A stretch of DNA of 64,000 nt, taken from contig BSBK01002928.1 of assembly GCA_027943335.1 (NCBI GenBank), positions 232,501-296,500 of the forward strand. The letters run 5' to 3'. Source of the stretch: Chamaecyparis obtusa (Eukaryota; Streptophyta; Pinopsida; Cupressales; Cupressaceae). The notes beneath the pieces were generated by a model. The model was given only the letters and a program-made list of their open reading frames with translations. It had not been told where the DNA came from and made no database searches. Shown here one piece after another: positions 47,073-57,703 of this stretch (its first letter is position 1; each line of letters begins with the position of its first letter). The position numbers and the translations under genes were made by a program.

Positions 47073-47435
47073 TGTAGGATTTGAGCAATACAAATCCACA
47101 AAACCCGAAGATCACCTGTGTACAAAAACTTGTTACAAGGAAGTAGAGACACGAAGAGGGCAAGGGTTTGACTCAAAAATATGAAGAAAATATCCTCAAT
47201 TAATAAATGAATTAAATGTACAATGGATCATCCTTATAAAGGAGATCAAAAGCCTTGAAAGGAAAGCCCTAGTGCATGTAATAATTATTTAAACTATTAC
47301 AAGACTAATGCATGCAAGTTTATATTTAAAACAACTAGTGCATGTGTGTTTAAATATAAACAACTAAAAATAAAAGTGTTGACATCTTAAGAAGGGAGTA
47401 AAGTTAATTAATATAATTAATACTTTACTCTAACA
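47073..47435 (-). repeat. Element D 5' LTR
   Basis: It begins TGTAGGATTTGAGC and ends CTCTAACA. Followed by agtta, it returns to element E sequence. Confidence 0.92.
47233..47239 (-). promoter_or_regulatory. Putative TATA box in the 5' LTR of D
   Basis: The minus strand reads CTTTATAAGG. The same word is present in the 3' LTR near 14075. Confidence 0.5.
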
Positions 47436-47559
47436 AGTTAAATATAAAATAAAGTGGAATGAGAGAGTATCTATTGGATACCTCATGCTTTATGGTCAAC
47501 ATGCCCATGTCACCTAGATCCTATGGCAAGCCATCTTCATCTTTTTGACCAATTAGCAC

Positions 47560-49260
47560 TTTTGCTATGATAATTCACGATGGAACTTGCATGGTTAAAG
47601 AAAAAGTCCATCTCAAACAAGAAAATGAGGAGAAATTTATTTTACAATGGCTATACAAAGGTGAAGAAGCTAAATAAGAGGTGAAATATGCTAAAATTTC
47701 TCGCAAAAGATATGGTGTAGGCTATCAAATTATGCATAAAATAGTATATGATGGAAAAATTCCTCTTGGAAAAGGTAAAGGCCTCCTTGAACCCATACAT
47801 GATAAATTTTGCAATCTTAGAGACAAAATTGGAATGGGATATTATGAACAAAAGTTTGCACCATCATCTACAAATAGCCCAGTGTTTGATAGAGTTGGGG
47901 ATTCTGATGATGAAGATGAGGATGTCATCCCTCAAACTTATGAAAGGTTGTTACATATCCCTATAGATCAAGAGGAGGTACTTGAAGAACAACTTAGAAG
48001 ATATGAGACAAATACCTCACTAGGAGTTGAACTGAACCATGAACACTCTATCGAGGAATGACAACCTGACTGGGGGTAGCTTGTCAACATTGCACATATC
48101 CTTGATCTACCTAGATTCATTGACTCATCTAGGGAGACTAGAGAGCCTAGACTACCCTGCTTACCTCTGTTAGATTATGAAGACTGCCCATAGACTATAG
48201 ATAACCAAGCACCTCTTCAAGTGATGGACATTCAAGATAGCCAATTTGATAGAACTGACCTCAACCTAGATAAGATGAAAGAACAAGTTGCTAATCCAGA
48301 CTATGATGATGAAGAATCTCCTATGACCTTATCTCACTACTTGGGGAGATCCGCAAGTAGTAGAATTGACTCACATGAATATGAATGGGATCATTTTTCT
48401 GATGCTACAATTGACATATAGGTTGATTTGATCCATAAGTATGCTCCTATTTCCACTTTCAATGTTGGTGGAAGCTCTAACATGCAACCAGATTTAGAGA
48501 CTAATCTATACTATCCAATTATTGCACCTGTTGTTGTTTCTCCTACTCAAGCTATCTCTAAAGAAGAGGAGTCTCCTCATAAAAGTCCTCCTATAGTTCT
48601 TCCTCCTTAGAATCCCAACTAGAACTTTGGTTCACATTCCCTAATTATGATGGTTCCTTTGAAAAGCTTCCTACATCAAAGGGAGGAAGTTGAACCGGAT
48701 CTTGATCATCATTTCAGACCATGATGGGTAAATTCATAGAACACCTCTTGTAACTCCTCGAGAAATCCCTTGACGAGTTATGCTCGAGACAATTCTAGGG
48801 AAGATAACTTTCTTGACCTATCCTTAGTAGCTATGAACGATGATGATGATACTAGGGTCCTTTCTCTTGAGCCCATTGGTTCCTTACTCCTCATTCACCC
48901 TGAGCTAATCGACTAGAATACTTATGTGCCAGTAAACCTAATGTCCTTTTCCAATGATCATACCTTGTCCTATTACCTTAACATCATTAAAACTTTTCAC
49001 TCTTCCACTAGTGCAATGAGTGACAAAATGCCAGTGGAAGATATCAAGTATCCTAGTCAAAGAAACAAAAACAAAAAGAATAGGTGGTCTGATGGTGAAA
49101 ACCACTTTGTGGCAGTATCTGACCCTAAAATAGTAAAAAATAAATAATTTATCCAATGGTGAAAACCTCGCTGAGGTGCCTACAGATGAGATACTTGATA
49201 TCCTCCCTAATCATTTCTAGGAGTGATCGTCAATGCTTATAGAGCCTACACAATAAGTAA
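47560..49260 (+). pseudogene. Element E linker with G-patch-like motif
   Basis: The stretch 47681-48061 reads KRYGVGYQIMHKIVYDGKIP, then LGKGKGLLEPIHDKF and KIGMGYYEQKFAPSS. This is a G-patch with its Gly pattern mostly kept. Acidic sequence follows (SDDEDEDVIPQTYERLLHIP). The later pieces 48221-48421 and 48926-49147 share SHEYEWDHFSDATIDI and VEDIKYLSQRNKNKKNRWS, and GENHFVAVSDPKIVK, with B and G. Stops separate the pieces. Confidence 0.7.
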
Positions 49261-49262
49261 AT

Positions 49263-49681
49263 TTGGGTACAACTGAAAATCCCCAAATCATACATCTGAC
49301 ACAATCTTTGTCTAAAGAAGAGATGCAAAAATTTATCAAGTTCTTCACTAAAAATAAGATTAACTTTGCATGGTCTTATTATGATATGCCAGGCTTGGAT
49401 ACAAACCTTGTCATGAATCATTTATCCATTGCTCTAGGCATTAAACCAATTAAACAAAAACTGAGAAAAATGCATCTACATATCACATTGTTGGTTAAAG
49501 ATGAGGTCAAAAAATTACTCAAAGCCACATTTATTTGAGCCATAGATTATGTTGATTGGATATCCAACATTGTGCCTATATCCAAAGTTGACAAGTCAAT
49601 ACACATATGCAAATACTTTAGGGATCTAAACAAGGCTAGTCCTAAGGATTATTTTCTATTGCCCAACATTCACATGATTAT
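49263..49681 (+). pseudogene. Element E reverse transcriptase, N-terminal fragment
   Basis: It reads LSKEEMQKFIKFFTKNKINF, AWSYYDMPGLDTNLVMNHLS and KQKLRKMHLHITLLVKDEVK. After a TGA at 49536 (CGA in the related copies) it continues AIDYVDWISNIVPISKVDKS and FRDLNKASPKDYFLLPNIHM. The active site is not present because element F interrupts the gene. The same segments occur in B and G. Confidence 0.88.
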
Positions 49682-50363
49682 TGACACAAGGCAGGGAGCA
49701 AGAGGGGCCAAACAATGGTGCACCCTAATGATCCAAGCATGCAACACACATGCGGAAGCAACAAACAACAAGAGTGAGAGAGAGAATGCCAGATCCCTTC
49801 ATTATATTATCTTCAATTTGAATCATACATGTCGAGCTATAAGGCCTTCCCAGTTACAGCCTGATATACAATGAATCTTAGAAGGCCTCAAACATGTGAG
49901 GATCTATCACAAATCTCTAATCTAATGTCTCCTATCTTCTATCAACAACTAACTCCCTAAACTACAACCAAACATCTACATTTATACAAGAAGTTACCGA
50001 GCTGAGTCGGCCTTCAGATCCACAATCAATAGAAGTAATGGTCAAATTTGGGACCACATGCTTCCCAATGATGGATATAAACATTAAATCCATGATCCAA
50101 TATAAATGCACAAGTTGGCCACAACAAGAAATAAAACTAAACCCGTCGATAAGCAAGATAACCAAGTAGCAAATAGGCAATGTTGAGCACCAGTGAAATA
50201 ACCAACCGCCCAGGAGAGAACCAACCACACTCGATAACCAAAGGAAACCGACCAACTACTGACCAACTTGGTCAAAGTAGAAACCGAGCAACACAGACAA
50301 AACTCAAAAAAAAAATTGGTGACACAGGATTGCCAAGGACCCAAGATGCTCCTGCATCAGACA
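49682..50363 (-). repeat. Element F 3' LTR, inferred
   Basis: It begins TGACACAAGGCAGGG exactly where the E reading frame is lost. It ends GCATCAGACA about 40 bases from the end of the chromodomain ORF, giving matching TGTC/GACA termini. No second copy is in the window, so the ends are inferred and the purine tract is weak. Confidence 0.55.
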
Positions 50364-50379
50364 CCTGGGGTTATTTAGA

Positions 50380-51161
50380 AATGATTCTCTGAATCATTTG
50401 GTAGGTTCGGTCTAAGATGCATCCAACTCAAACTGTGAAATCCAAGAAATTTCTTCCATTGGTCTATTCTTCCACTTAACTAGATATTCCATGTACTCTT
50501 TTCCTCTTGTACTTTTGCCAACTCTTTCCTTCAAAATCTATTCAACTTCATCATTTTTCTTCTTAGGATATTCTATCAGTACTATTACATACTCATACAA
50601 ATCAACAATGTTGAAAATCAGTGATATGTCCATGTCATCAGGTAACTCAATCTCATATGCATTTCCACTGTCAAATTTCCTCAGAATCTTGCAAGTTCCA
50701 AACTTCTTCATCTTCAGCTTTCCATATGTTCCAACAGAAAATCAACCTTTTTTCAAATGAACCACCACTTTATCACCAACATCAAAAGTTTTATGTCTTC
50801 TTGATCTATCAGCTTTGTCTTTGTATTTTTTATTATTGTCTTCCAGCTTCAGCTTCACATCTTCATGCAATTTCTTCATATACTCAGCAAATTTTACTCC
50901 TTCAACACTTTTCTTATTCTCATCAACAATGTCTATCAAATCAGATATTCCTCTCGGTTGTGTGCCATTCACAATCTCAAATGGTGTCTTTCTAGTACTC
51001 CTATTCATTGAATTATTATATGCAAACTCTGCTTGTGCCAACACATAATCCCAATTACTTGGTGTGTCTCCAACTAAACATCTCAAAAGATTTCCCAAAC
51101 TTCTATTCACAACCTCAGTCTGTCCATCGGTTTGTGGGTGAAATGTAGAACTATATTTCAA
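50380..51161 (-). pseudogene. Element F integrase C-terminus and chromodomain
   Basis: ORF 51161-50742 has YSSTFHPQTDGQTEVVNRSL (catalytic Glu), then SNWDYVLAQAEFAYNNSMNR, TRKTPFEIVNGTQP and FDVGDKVVVHLKKG. After a TGA (where CGA fits) the GPY/F-like part reads [20 protein letters not shown] and [20 protein letters not shown]. The chromodomain follows at about 50540-50410: ILKERVGKSTRGKEYMEYLV, then KWKNRPMEEISWISQFEL. Chromodomains bind modified histone H3 tails and steer integration to heterochromatin. One TAG lies just before the chromodomain. Confidence 0.9.
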
Positions 51162-51189
51162 TTTAGTGCCAAATTTCTTCCAAAGTGTT

Positions 51190-51857
51190 TTCCAAAAATA
51201 ACCAACAAATTTACTGTCTCAGTAAGAGATAATACTCCTCAGTAATCCATGTAGTCTAACAATTTCCTTTAAGAAAAGATCTGCTACATGTACTGCATCT
51301 GATGTCTTTCTACAAGGTATAAAATGTGTCATCTTAGAAAATCTATCCACAACAACAAATATATAATCATTACCTCTTACTGTCTTCGGTAAGCCAAGAA
51401 CAAAGTCCATACTAATATCAATCCAAGGTTTCTCAGGAACAACAATCGGTGTATACAATCCAGTATTCTGACTTACTCCTTTTGCAAATTGATAAATTCC
51501 ACAACTTTTCACAAATTTTTGAACATCCTTATACAACTGTGGCCAATAGTACTTCTCCTTAAGCAAATTCCATGTTTTATCAATACCAAAATGTCCAGCC
51601 AAACCACTACTATGTTTCTCCTTTATCAGATTAGATCTCATTACTCCTCTTGATATACACAACTGAATACCTTTAAACAACATACCTTCATGAATGAAAT
51701 ATTCATCCCATTTAGTATCTTGTTGATATTGAATAGGTGCTCTGCACTTTCTCCATGGCTTAGAAAAATCAGGGTCATTTTCATACAAACCTCTCATCTC
51801 ATCAAAACCAAGAACTTCAATTTTCATCTCGGTCATCAAAGATCTTCTTCTACTCAA
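51190..51857 (-). pseudogene. Element F integrase core
   Basis: The HHCC module has HSSGLAGHFGIDKTWNLLKE and FVKSCGIYQFAKG, where the second Cys is Phe. The catalytic Asp is in WIDISMDFVLGLPKTV. It continues FVVVDRFSKMTHFIPCRKTS. The second catalytic Asp is lost: the sequence reads SIISY followed by TGA, where SDRD is expected. The Glu is on the next ORF. Inactive. Confidence 0.9.
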
Positions 51858-51914
51858 TGCATCAACAACTCAGTTAGTGACTCCACTCTTATGCTTTATC
51901 ACAAATGTATAACT

Positions 51915-53050
51915 CTACAAATACTCAACCCATTTCATATGTCTCTGATTCAACTTATTTTGACTACCCAAATATTGTAAAGCCCTATGATCAGTATACA
52001 ACACAAATTCACTCGGTATAAAATAATGTCTCCATTTCTTCAATAATTGAACAATAGCATAGAATTCTTGATCATACACAAAATATTTCCTTCTAGCATC
52101 ATTCAACTTTTCACTAAAGAAAGCAATAGGTTTACCTTCTTGACTCAATACAGCTCCAATTGCACTTCCACTTGCATCACATTCCACTTGAAATACTTTA
52201 CTGAAATTAGGTAATGCCAAAATAGGTAATTCAGCAACCTTCTGCTTCAGGGTCTCAAAACTTATGTCAGCTCCATGTGTCCACTTGAATTCTCTTTTGT
52301 CTCCTCTCATAGTCTCAGTCATAGCATTACAGATTGAACTGAAATTCCTTATGAACTTTCGATAAAAACTTGCCAAACCATGAAATGATCGTACCTCACT
52401 AGCATTCATAGGTTTAGGCCAATTCAAAATAGCTTCAACCTTTTTCAGGATCCATCTTCAAACCATCAATTGAAATAAAAAAATCCCAGATACACAATCT
52501 CTTCTTTCATGAATGAACACTTTTTCAGATTTATTAGCAACTTTTCCTCTTTCAATCTCTGGAAAACTTGTCTAACATGCAACAAATGTTCTTCTCTGGT
52601 CTTACTGAATATCAAAATATCATCAAGATATACAATCACAAATTTACCCAAGAATTTCTTGAAAACCTCATTCATCAATCTCATAAAAGTACTTGGTGCA
52701 TTAGTTAGGCCAAAAGGCATAACCAACCACTCATACAAACCTTCTTTTGTCTTGAAAGTAGTCTTTCATTCATCACCTTCTCTTATTCTGATATGATGAT
52801 ACCCACTTTTCAAATCAATCTTTGTGAAATACTTTGCTCTAGTCAAATTATCCATTATGTCATCCATTCTCAGTATAGGAAACCTATACTTCATTGTTAT
52901 CTTATTGATTGCTCTGGAATCAATACATATTCTCCATTCTTCTTCAGTGCCAATACAATAGGTACTGCACAAGGACTCAAACTTTCTCTGATCAAACCTT
53001 TCTCCAACAACTCTTGAATCTGTCAGTTCAATTCTTGATTCTTAGTAGGT
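51915..53050 (-). pseudogene. Element F reverse transcriptase and RNase H
   Basis: RT pieces: 52972-52766 ([13 protein letters not shown] start, [52 protein letters not shown]) and 52738-52466 ([20 protein letters not shown], active site [19 protein letters not shown]). RNase H: 52427-51915 (NWPKPMNASEVRSFHGLASF, FQVECDASGSAIGAVLSQEG, VLYTDHRALQYLGSQNKLNQ, RHMKWVEYL). YLDD and the RNase H Asp residues are intact, but frames change between pieces. This order is standard for Ty3/gypsy. Confidence 0.92.
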
Positions 53051-54168
53051 GTCAACTGATGAGGTGCCTTATTCGGTAAACTAGCTCCAGGGATTAGATC
53101 CATATAATGATCAATGCTTCTTTTCAGTTGCAAACCATCAAGTACATTATCAAAAATGATATCACTATACTCGGTGAGTAACTTATCAATCTCCTTAGGG
53201 ATATTATCCTTTGTTTTCTTACTCAGCTTATTAGGAATCATAGCAAAACATACATCATTCCTCTTCAAAGAGTTAACAAACTTTCTTCCTTCCATCAAAC
53301 AAACTTTCACAGATGTGCAAACATTACTAACAAGTTCTTCCATCAATGGTAACAAGATTTGTCTCTTTCCATCAATCACAATAGTATACTTATGCAATCT
53401 CCCATCATATATAGCATGTCTATCATATTGCCAAGGTCTACTCAACAAAATATGACAAAAATCCATAGGCATGATATCACACAACACCTTATCAAAGTAT
53501 TTGTCAATCTTCAAATTCACATAACATTGTTCACTTACTAGGAGTGTATGTTCATCTTTGATCCATGAAATCTGATAGAGTTTCAGATGTACCAACCTTT
53601 CCAACTGCAATTTTGTGACCATCTCTTCAAATGCCTAGTTCTCCGAGCTACCACTATCAATGATTACCTTCGAAACTTTGTCAGAAACTCTACATCTAGT
53701 TTTGAACAAACTTTTCCTTACAGGATCTTCCTTCTTGCTTTCATTCCACAGTGCTCCCCTTACCATCAAGTTATTTTCTTTCTCAAGTTCATTCAGTGAC
53801 TTTTCTTGCACCAAAGCATTTCTACTGCTACCAGCCTTCTTACTGGCCTATTTACATTCAAAATATCTATGTCCTTCCTCTCCATAGTTATAACAAGTTC
53901 CTCAGAAACTTCCTCTACTATAACCACCTCGGTAGTTACTGCCTCTGCCTCTAGAACTTTCACCTTTCCACTCGGTCTTGCCTTTGTCCAGATTTGTCTT
54001 TTCTGGTTCAGCTCTACCAATTTCACCATTAGATCTACCTCTTCCTCTAGGGAATCTACCACCTCGAACTCTTTGTCTTTGCTCATGTCTCTTGTTCAAT
54101 TTCTCCTTGGCTTTCAAAGAAAATTGATAAGCCTCTTCAATGTTCTCCAACTTGACCATACTAATTTC
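53023..54168 (-). pseudogene. Element F gag end and protease
   Basis: The stretch 54159-53902 reads MVKLENIEEAYQFSLKAKEK, then an Arg/Gly-rich nucleic-acid-binding tail (RVRGGRFPRGRGRSNGEIGR). Next comes a CCHC knuckle with its second Cys changed to Tyr (CYNYGEEGHRYFEC, near 53880). Protease starts near 53680 with KVIIDSGSSEN, which has the catalytic DSG, then a TAG. The open stretch 53622-53023 continues TLLVSEQCYVNLKIDKYFDK, LCDIMPMDFCHILLSRPWQY and the lead into RT (DHYMDLIPGASLPNKAPHQL). The capsid is cut off by element G. Confidence 0.88.
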
Positions 54169-55432
54169 TGTAATACCCCAAAAATGCGCTATAGGTTCAT
54201 TAACCTCCTACATCTTCAATTCAAATGAAATTGACATCAAAGTCGTAACCTAAGGCACATCTGCACATTATTGAATCCTAATTGATTATCCTAAATTCTG
54301 CATCGGAGAATATTCCTAACAATATTCCTATTATTCTTAATTTAATAATTATTTGGCGATAAATCTTATTTATCCTAAAGTTTGATTAATTGAATATTTT
54401 GAATATTTAATTAATCAAATTTAATACTGCCACTTAATTATTTAATTGGATTTAATTAAATTATTCCTAAATTGTATTATTTAAATTTTGACAATAAATC
54501 TAAAAATCTTATGACTAATTGATTAAATTCCTATTTAATTAATTAAAGTCAGTTGTCAAATTTAATAATATAGTTTTTTAATAAAGTTTGATTTAATAAT
54601 TGATTAACCCATAAATCAATTATTTTTAATTTAAAAATCAATTAAGTTCAGGATAAATCACTTTATTTATTTAATTAATTCATAATTAATTGTGCACATT
54701 CAAAGAGCAGTTAAACTCAAAATCAGGAAATCAATGCAAGTTGTTAACTTTTGGAAACTCAACATTCTATTTTGGGTTCAAAGCTGATCTAAACTTCCAA
54801 TTTGAGTTAAAAAGTTGTTCTTGCATGCTTTTGCATGATTTTTGTGAGTTAATTATCTCTGATTTCCTGATAACTCAAAAATCAACTTGAGTTTATCAAG
54901 AGTGATTTATGGCTTTTCTCAATGCATCCTTAAAGCCCTGGATTTCTATAAAACCAAGGCTCAACTCTTCATAATTACAACACTCGAATTTGCATAATTA
55001 CTCTGGCAAATTGGTGATTGAAGGATTGAGCATTTGTGACAGGCGATTTGTGAGATCTTTCATAGTTGATCATTTAGCTTTTACATAGTTTCATACTTAT
55101 TCATAGCATTTTTAGATCAAATATGCATTCCAATTTCATTCATTCTAGATTAATTTCATACAGTTTTCCATATTATTGCACAGAAAATCCAAAAATATAG
55201 CTTAATCTGCATTCATAATCTTTCATATTTTTGCATTCAAATCCTTCGTTTAGGTGTTGCATTGTCACTAGTCTTGGTCTGATCTAAGAGTATCATACTC
55301 ACACCTACTAGAAGGTAGTAAATCACCTGGTTAGTTTAGTTTCCATTTCATTGTACGATTTTGGTTTTTGCTAACCTCTAATGTTTTATTGAAGTGTTGT
55401 GTCTACAGCTAGGTACAAAATTCACACACACA
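54169..55432 (+). repeat. Element G 5' LTR
   Basis: It begins TGTAATACCCCAAAAATG and ends ATTCACACACACA. It is the inverse complement of the C LTRs, with noticeable divergence, including several insertions and deletions in the AT-rich middle. Confidence 0.93.
54947..54953 (+). promoter_or_regulatory. TATA box in the LTR of G
   Basis: TATAAAA within GGATTTCTATAAAACCAAGG is conserved in all C-family LTRs in the window. Transcription would start some 30 bases downstream. Confidence 0.7.
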
Positions 55433-55436
55433 TTTC

Positions 55437-55454
55437 TGGTGCCCACCGTAGGGC
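55437..55454 (+). promoter_or_regulatory. Element G primer binding site
   Basis: TGGTGCCCACCGTAGGGC lies four bases after the LTR, the same spacing as in C. tRNA not assigned. Confidence 0.75.
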
Positions 55455-57703
55455 CCTGCAATGGGTTTCCATCACCTTTCTATCAATTTCTTGTCATTTT
55501 TTGGTTAAAACTGTGATTATTATTGTCTGTTTGTACATTTTTCGTATGACTTTTGTCAGAAAGTTGTTCCAGGAAATACCCACTATCGTACAATAGGTTC
55601 AGATTTCAAAACTTGTATCAGAGAGTACACACTATTGTTTGGAAGCCCGATTGTTGTATGAGAAGACACCCACAGTCGTACGAGTTTCCAAACTGTCATT
55701 TGAGAGGTGACCCACTGTTGTACGAGTTTTGACTCCATAATTCAATTGTTGTTTCAACATTTTTGGCACTTTTTCAGATTTGGTCTAATAGCTAACCCTA
55801 ACAATTGAAATCCTATGTTTTTGACTGATACTTGTTGAATCTGATTGGAAAGAGCACACCTAAATTGCTAAAATAGGTAAAAATCTACTAAGTGCATTGC
55901 GAGGAATTCAGGTATTCTTCTCAAGTTGATAACATTTTGATTTGGATTAAAACGAACTCTCACATGTCAAGCTTATGTGATTTTCTTGCTTTCATATCAC
56001 AGACTTCATTTTGGGCTATAAAATGAACATAGATTTGCTTTCTGCATATCTGTTACACATAGTAAATAGGCCCTATGAACACTATTTGTGGATGATTTTG
56101 AGAGATTGAGCTTCTTTCACTTGTTTATTCATGCGAAGCTCCTCTTGACGAAGGATCTCCTTATAGGTAGGGAAGGTACTGAGAGAGTCTCATGTTTTAC
56201 TAGATTTGTGTGTCTTCAACTCTTGATTGATACATTATCTCTCTAGAGGGGTTGATAGATCATAAGCGATTGATGTCATAGATCTTTGTGAGATAATCTT
56301 GGTCTTAGTGTGTCAGATTAATCTATCTGCTTTGTTTTGGTTAAAAGTGAAAAGGCTAGAGGACTATGCTCTACTCCCATTTTGGGTAGTATCAAAAATT
56401 CAGATCCTTGAATCTGGAATCAGTCCCCATGTGGTATCTTTTATGAGTCACCTTTAGAGAGGGTTAACCATAGTGGACATTCCCTTAATTGGGTCAACCA
56501 CGTGGATGAAACCTCAAGCGGTAATAGCCATTTACACCATGGTAGCAGCAGCCGCTATATAAATGTCCTTGTGGAGGAAATCTTCACAAGTGTGGTCTCT
56601 TGTTGGGCTGTCAGATCTCCCTAGCAACTCCTGATTGATTAATTTCTCAGACTGTGTCAAAACCCTGGTGCATCTGGATTGGAGTTCACCCTCTTGAGAT
56701 CATAAAAGTTGCAGAGTCAGACCATTTCTACAAACCCTAGTGAGGCCAAATTTTCATTTTTCTAGGAATATGTGCATTATTGAAAAACTTTTTGGAACAT
56801 ACACAATTAGCACTCCTAGGAATTAGCACATTCAATCACTTGATTATTCATGCGCAAGGTTGATTTGTCCCCTGTTCATTATTTTCAGACGTGCTTGGAA
56901 TCACTTGCTTACTATTTTGCTTGCTTGTTTATCTATTTGGCTACCGAAAATGAATGATCTAAGAATAATCTTCAAACCTAGTCAGAGAAATTTGTGAACA
57001 ATCTGAAATTGAAAACCAAAAATTTGCAAAATCTGAAGTAAAAATCCTTCCTGGAGTCAAAAGTCATCCCATCAGGTCAAAAAGTCGTACAAGTTTTGGA
57101 AAGTGTCATTTTATTACCCCTGTATTGTTGTATGATAGCTTGTATAGTGTTGTATGATTTTCTCCACTAGTCAAAAACAAAAGTCAAAAACCTACTATTA
57201 ACTATCGTACAAGTTTGTCAATTGTCGTTTCATAGCATACCCACTGTCGTACGATCCTGTAGAAAGTCGTTTGACAAAAATTGCTAGAAAGTGGCCAGAA
57301 TTGTAAGAAACTTAGTTTGTATAGCCTATTCCAGAATCTGTTGAACAAATCACTATGTCAGGAATAGAGCAGAAACTAGAACAAATTCATTCATTTTCCT
57401 CAAGTGAGCCTTTGAGTCTGATCTTGCCTTCTGGGTTATCGATTTGAATCTTTTTCATCTTGTGTCAAAACCTTGTCAACAATATCTTCAAATTTAGTCT
57501 TCTTGCTAAATAGCTAAGTGTTGTGAGCTCATTCCCACCATCTATTGGGTGTCTACTCACACTACTGTGGCATGGTATCCTTCATTTACATCTGATCTAA
57601 TCCTTAATCACTTCAATCTTGACAAGGTTGCGTCATTCGATCTTCTTGAATCAATTCATTCCTTAGTTGTCTTCATCTCATTCTTTTGCTTCACCCGAGG
57701 TTA
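55455..57703 (+). other. Element G leader, non-coding
   Basis: The leader is 2.25 kb and matches that of C. Repeated GTCGTACGAG, TTGTACGAG and TCGTACAA words cluster near the primer site (55540-55735) and again towards gag (57080-57280). A stretch at 56340-56650 (hairpin-prone, G/C-richer) is conserved in C at 28430-28690. No gene is recognised. Confidence 0.7.

Larger units (their letters stand above)
13924..47435 (-). mobile_element. Element D: small non-autonomous LTR element, split by B
   Basis: Short LTRs of 374 and 363 bases (13924-14297, 47073-47435) flank an interior of about 2.1 kb that is interrupted by element B. On the minus strand the primer site TGGTATCATAGC directly abuts the 5' LTR at 47073. 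It matches the usual initiator-Met tRNA site of plant Ty1/copia elements. A G-rich polypurine tract lies at the other end. The flanking pentamers are agttg (13919-13923) and agtta (47436-47440), one mismatch apart. Neither half of the interior encodes recognisable gag or pol, so D looks non-autonomous. Assignment to copia rests on the primer site only. Confidence 0.85.
47436..49681 (+). mobile_element. Element E, right part: linker and start of RT
   Basis: This continues element E after element D. It runs through the protease-RT linker and the first third of RT. It is then cut within LPNIHMIID at 49681 by the LTR of element F. The remainder of E is not in the window, since F itself is interrupted by G. 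Confidence 0.8.
49682..54168 (-). mobile_element. Element F: chromovirus, 5' end removed by G
   Basis: A minus-strand Ty3/gypsy element with chromodomain. Its 3' LTR (49682-50363) sits in the RT of E. Going up the coordinates come chromodomain, integrase, RNase H, RT, protease and the end of gag, where the LTR of G cuts in at 54169. The protein sequences are clearly different from the Tat elements around it (YLDD active site, DSG protease, no second RNase H). All genes are broken by stops and shifts. The rest of F should lie beyond the end of G, outside the window. Confidence 0.88.
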
